A stretch of DNA of 64,000 nucleotides, taken from Acanthosepion esculentum. Its lineage: Eukaryota > Mollusca > Cephalopoda > Sepiida > Sepiidae. The notes beneath the pieces were generated by a model. The model made no database searches. It was given only the letters and a program-made list of their open reading frames with translations, and had not been told where the DNA came from. The position numbers and the translations under genes were made by a program. This document shows, in pieces, positions 61,346 through 64,000 of the stretch. How positions within the stretch are numbered: position 1 is the first letter of the stretch; each line of letters starts with the position of its first letter. The DNA lies in NCBI GenBank assembly GCA_964036315.1, contig OZ038485.1:76855460-76919459 (forward strand), in the 5' to 3' direction.

Positions 61346-61554
61346 ATATATGCCTATGAAAGAGAGGGGGAATATAAAAATGCAAATGTTGGTTATAATG
61401 CTGAAATTTTAAACTTTAAAATTTTTTATTATTTAGATATATCTGGGTATATAGTCTAACCAATTTCATTTAGTTTCCTTATTCTTCCATGCATACACAT
61501 ATATATATTATATATACATACACTTGTATGTGTGTGTGTGTGTTTTACACTACT

Positions 61555-61885
61555 TATTTTTCTGATTCCAAAATACATTTCACTAGACATGTTGGCTAGA
61601 TGTCATCTTGTGTAATGACTCCAAGCATCACATCTAGTCCACAAAACAAATCCCTGCAAAAATCTAAAATACAATAGCCAATTACAAACACTGCTATGAA
61701 AAAAAAATGAGCCTGAGAGCCAACACCTGTTAAACTACAGATATAAAAATGGTGCATCTCACTGACAACAGGCAGTTTGGTTCAACACCTTGACCACATC
61801 AAACATTCATAAATCTCACTAGTGTCAATTCCAATCCTGTGGATAAGCACATCAACCATGCCAACACCCCACTCATGCTACTTTG
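61555..61885 (+). repeat. Repeat X, copy 3
   Basis: Contains CATTTCACTAGACATG, CATCACATCTAGTCCACAAA, CCAACACCTGTTAAACTACA and CACCCCACTCATGCTA in this order. The same blocks appear inverted in 62885-63530. Confidence 0.65.
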
Positions 61886-62019
61886 CAGCTTCAATAATAA
61901 TTTACAAAAATTTGTTTTTTAATTGCAAAGACAATATTTAGGTATTTGTAACTAGAATTATTGAAACACACAGGTGCCATTTTGTTCCCCTACCTTTCAC
62001 CATCTTCATAATTTCATCC

Positions 62020-62830
62020 TCCTAAAACTTGGTATATCAATTACGTAAAAGTTCAGTACACTTTGTTTCTCACAAACTTTTCCTATCTCTTAATATTTTG
62101 TTTATCCTTAGGGAAGCATCCTTCACTATTTCAAAACACATTTTGATCTCTGTATCACATTTTCCACTACCTGGTATAATAGTCAAACTTCTGTGTACCT
62201 GCTTAATTCTGAGGTCTCCAGTTTGTAGTTTACATCTTGGGCTGTCACTCTTATTGATGACCATACATTTTGTTATTAGTTCTTCATTTCTTTTATGACC
62301 CTGTCTAAAAGGTTCTTGCAGTGCCCTTTCCTAGTCTTATGCTGTTGAGCTTGTGTCTTAATAATAAGTCCTAGTAAGCCTTTTAATTGCCTCAGGATCA
62401 ATTGTATAGATTAAATAAATTTAATCAGGCATATCCTTGTTTAATGCCTCTATTTTTGTATATTTGCTCAACTCATTTTCTATCTGCATGCAGGTAGTTT
62501 GTTTTCAGTAAATGTTACAAATTATTCTAATATTTTCCCAAATAAATCATTTTTTCAAGCAGTTCAAATAGATCATTGTGTTGTAATCTTATCAAATACT
62601 TTTGTGCCATCTATGAAATATAGGTATAGGTCTTTTTGCATTGTTCACTAATAGCATTCTGAACAAAGATCACACATTCATGTTTGGGTGTATTGAATAA
62701 AGTCACACTATTTTTGCTTTTTTCTGGCTTCTGGTACAAGCTCTATTCATCAGAATCTGAATGATAAATTTACTTATGTGATTAATTAAGCTGATTATCC
62801 AAAGGAGTACACATTCATTTGAAACTGGTT
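62020..62830 (-). mobile_element. RTE-type LINE RT fragment, copy 2
   Basis: A 64-codon minus-strand stretch, 62264-62070, reads DSPRCKLQTGDLRIKQVH then GKCDTEIKMCFEIVKDASL and KILRDRKSL, the RT thumb and start of the C-terminal domain of RTE-like LINEs. Further fragments upstream (62.4-62.8 kb) include ENKLPACR and an NDLFGKILE-type stretch. All frames contain stops. Confidence 0.75.
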
Positions 62831-62884
62831 TCTTAATCATTGCCATGAAAATGGTTGGCTAATGTTATAACCAGTCTATGATAA

Positions 62885-63530
62885 CAGATAAAGGAAAGAA
62901 ACAATGATTAAAATTTCAGCAGCATGTATTGATCAATTTTCAGAATATATACATAATGATCAATGCCAGCATATTTAATTATGTGAAAAGGTAACAAAAC
63001 TGTTGATATGTAGTTCTTTAATTGCTGTTTGCAAAGGAAGCAATTAGGCATAAGGATGTCAGATCAGGAATTGACAGATTTGTTGGGTTAGTTGACAGAG
63101 GTCACAGTGGTAACAAGAGTGGCTTGAAGTGGATTAGTGAAGCCGTGTGGTAGCATGAGTGGGGTGTTGTTGTTGGGATTGATCTGTCGATCTTTAGAAT
63201 TGAAATCAATATTGGTGAGCTGTGTGGATGGCCCAGCAGTCATGTATTGATGTCAAGGTAGTGAAACTGCCCATTGTTAGCACAGTGTGCCGTTTTTGTA
63301 TCTGTGGTTTAACAGGTGCTGGCTGCCTGGATCATCATTTTTTTGCAGCAGCAGCAATGTTCATGATTGGCTATTATATTTTAGATTCTTGCAGGGATTT
63401 GTTTTGTGGACCAGATGTGATGATCAGAGCCCCTGTGCAGATGGCATTTTTATTTTGAGTTTTGCTTTCTTGGCACTCATATCCAGCCAGCATGTCTAGT
63501 GAAATGTATTTGAGTCAGAAAGATATCTTG
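62885..63530 (-). repeat. Repeat X, copy 4 (longest)
   Basis: Covers both the part shared with 58573-58990 (62890-63200) and the part shared, inverted, with 61555-61885 and 18095-18480 (63130-63525). It therefore gives the best view of the family: about 640 bases, no intact ORF, no known protein motif. The two overlapping short ORFs near 63222-63499 have no recognisable domain. Confidence 0.62.
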
Positions 63531-64000
63531 ATAATAGTATAATACTAAGATCTTTTGGTATTTTACTTCTGTCATATATTTAATTATTTCAGTAATCTTG
63601 TTAAATCCTGAAATCCTCTTTTACAATCTCATCTTTTCATCTAGGCCAGTGCTGATCTTAATTCTGATTTTAGTATTTCAGGTTTTTTCTATGTTTTTAT
63701 ATATCTTATTCTCCTCATGAAAGAATCTCCAATGTATTTGTTCCATTTTTAAGTATCTTTTCCTTTTTTTTTTTATTATGAATTTTATATTTTATTTATC
63801 CTGAGCACATCTTTTGTCTTTTTAGAACTTTTATATGTTTTAACTGCATTTCTGAATATTTTATTTATTGTTGTACAATTGACTTTGTTCTTTGTGTTTC
63901 CTCCTGAGCGTATCCCTGTTCATAAACATCTTGAAGGTTCCTTAAACCAGGTGTTGGTTATTATTTGGTTGTTTGCTGTATGTAACCCATTTTCTCCACG
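63531..64000. other. Unassigned pyrimidine-rich AT DNA
   Basis: Nothing recognised up to the window edge. Confidence 0.45.

Noticed and set aside
1..64000. CRISPR array, tRNA or rRNA genes, bacterial operons
   Set aside because: No regularly spaced repeats, no complete tRNA cloverleaf (only SINE heads with degraded boxes) and no rRNA signature. The sequence is eukaryotic intergenic or intronic DNA.

Overview
The window is AT-rich eukaryotic DNA with no convincing host protein-coding exon, no rRNA or tRNA gene and no prokaryotic feature. Everything that can be named is a transposable-element remnant, a simple repeat or a structured inverted repeat. The mix points to an invertebrate animal, and the protein families look most like those of molluscs, especially cephalopods. 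It comprises two Ty3/gypsy lineages plus a third fragment, APE-type LINEs with CR1/Jockey-like C-termini, RTE-type LINEs, a Penelope-like element, tRNA-derived SINEs, several Tc1/mariner elements and many long (TA)n arrays. The taxonomic call is inference from remembered families, not a database result.

Layout. 1-14 kb is mostly unassigned AT-rich DNA with a piggyBac-like MITE (148-353), a Tc1-like transposon with TIRs and TA duplications (2699-4103) carrying a nested tRNA-SINE, a second SINE-like element near 10 kb and a decayed minus-strand Tc1/mariner transposase (12.5-13.4 kb). 14.08-17.92 kb is a Ty3/gypsy element with two LTRs and a degraded gag-pol. 18-28 kb holds a recurrent unclassified repeat ('repeat X'), LINE fragments and a hAT-like MITE. 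28.4-33.9 kb holds a candidate solo LTR, an RTE fragment, a foldback element, a Tc1-derived MITE and a pogo-like MITE. 34.5-40.4 kb is a pile of pol remnants: Penelope-like RT, LINE RT and a minus-strand gypsy element interrupted by a piece of a second gypsy lineage. 41-48.3 kb is sparse apart from a CpG-rich 1.3-kb candidate solo LTR at 46-47.3 kb and a possible LTR/gag remnant. 48.7-56.6 kb again holds LINE and gypsy remnants, including an element with short LTRs (51.6-54.2 kb), and a mariner-like element with TIRs (54.9-55.5 kb). 57-64 kb holds microsatellites, an inverted-repeat element, a hammerhead-like motif and inverted copies of repeat X around an RTE fragment.

No open reading frame here looks intact. 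Every recognisable protein has stops, frameshifts or large deletions, so no gene system operates from this window. The most interesting signals are (i) hammerhead-ribozyme-like cores (CTGATGA, short stem II, GAAA) at several repeat loci, including both arms of a foldback element; (ii) repeat X, a family I cannot classify; (iii) the CpG-rich solo LTR with minisatellite-like content; (iv) a perfect 18-bp hairpin at 47.66 kb; and (v) a clear insertion chronology from nested elements.
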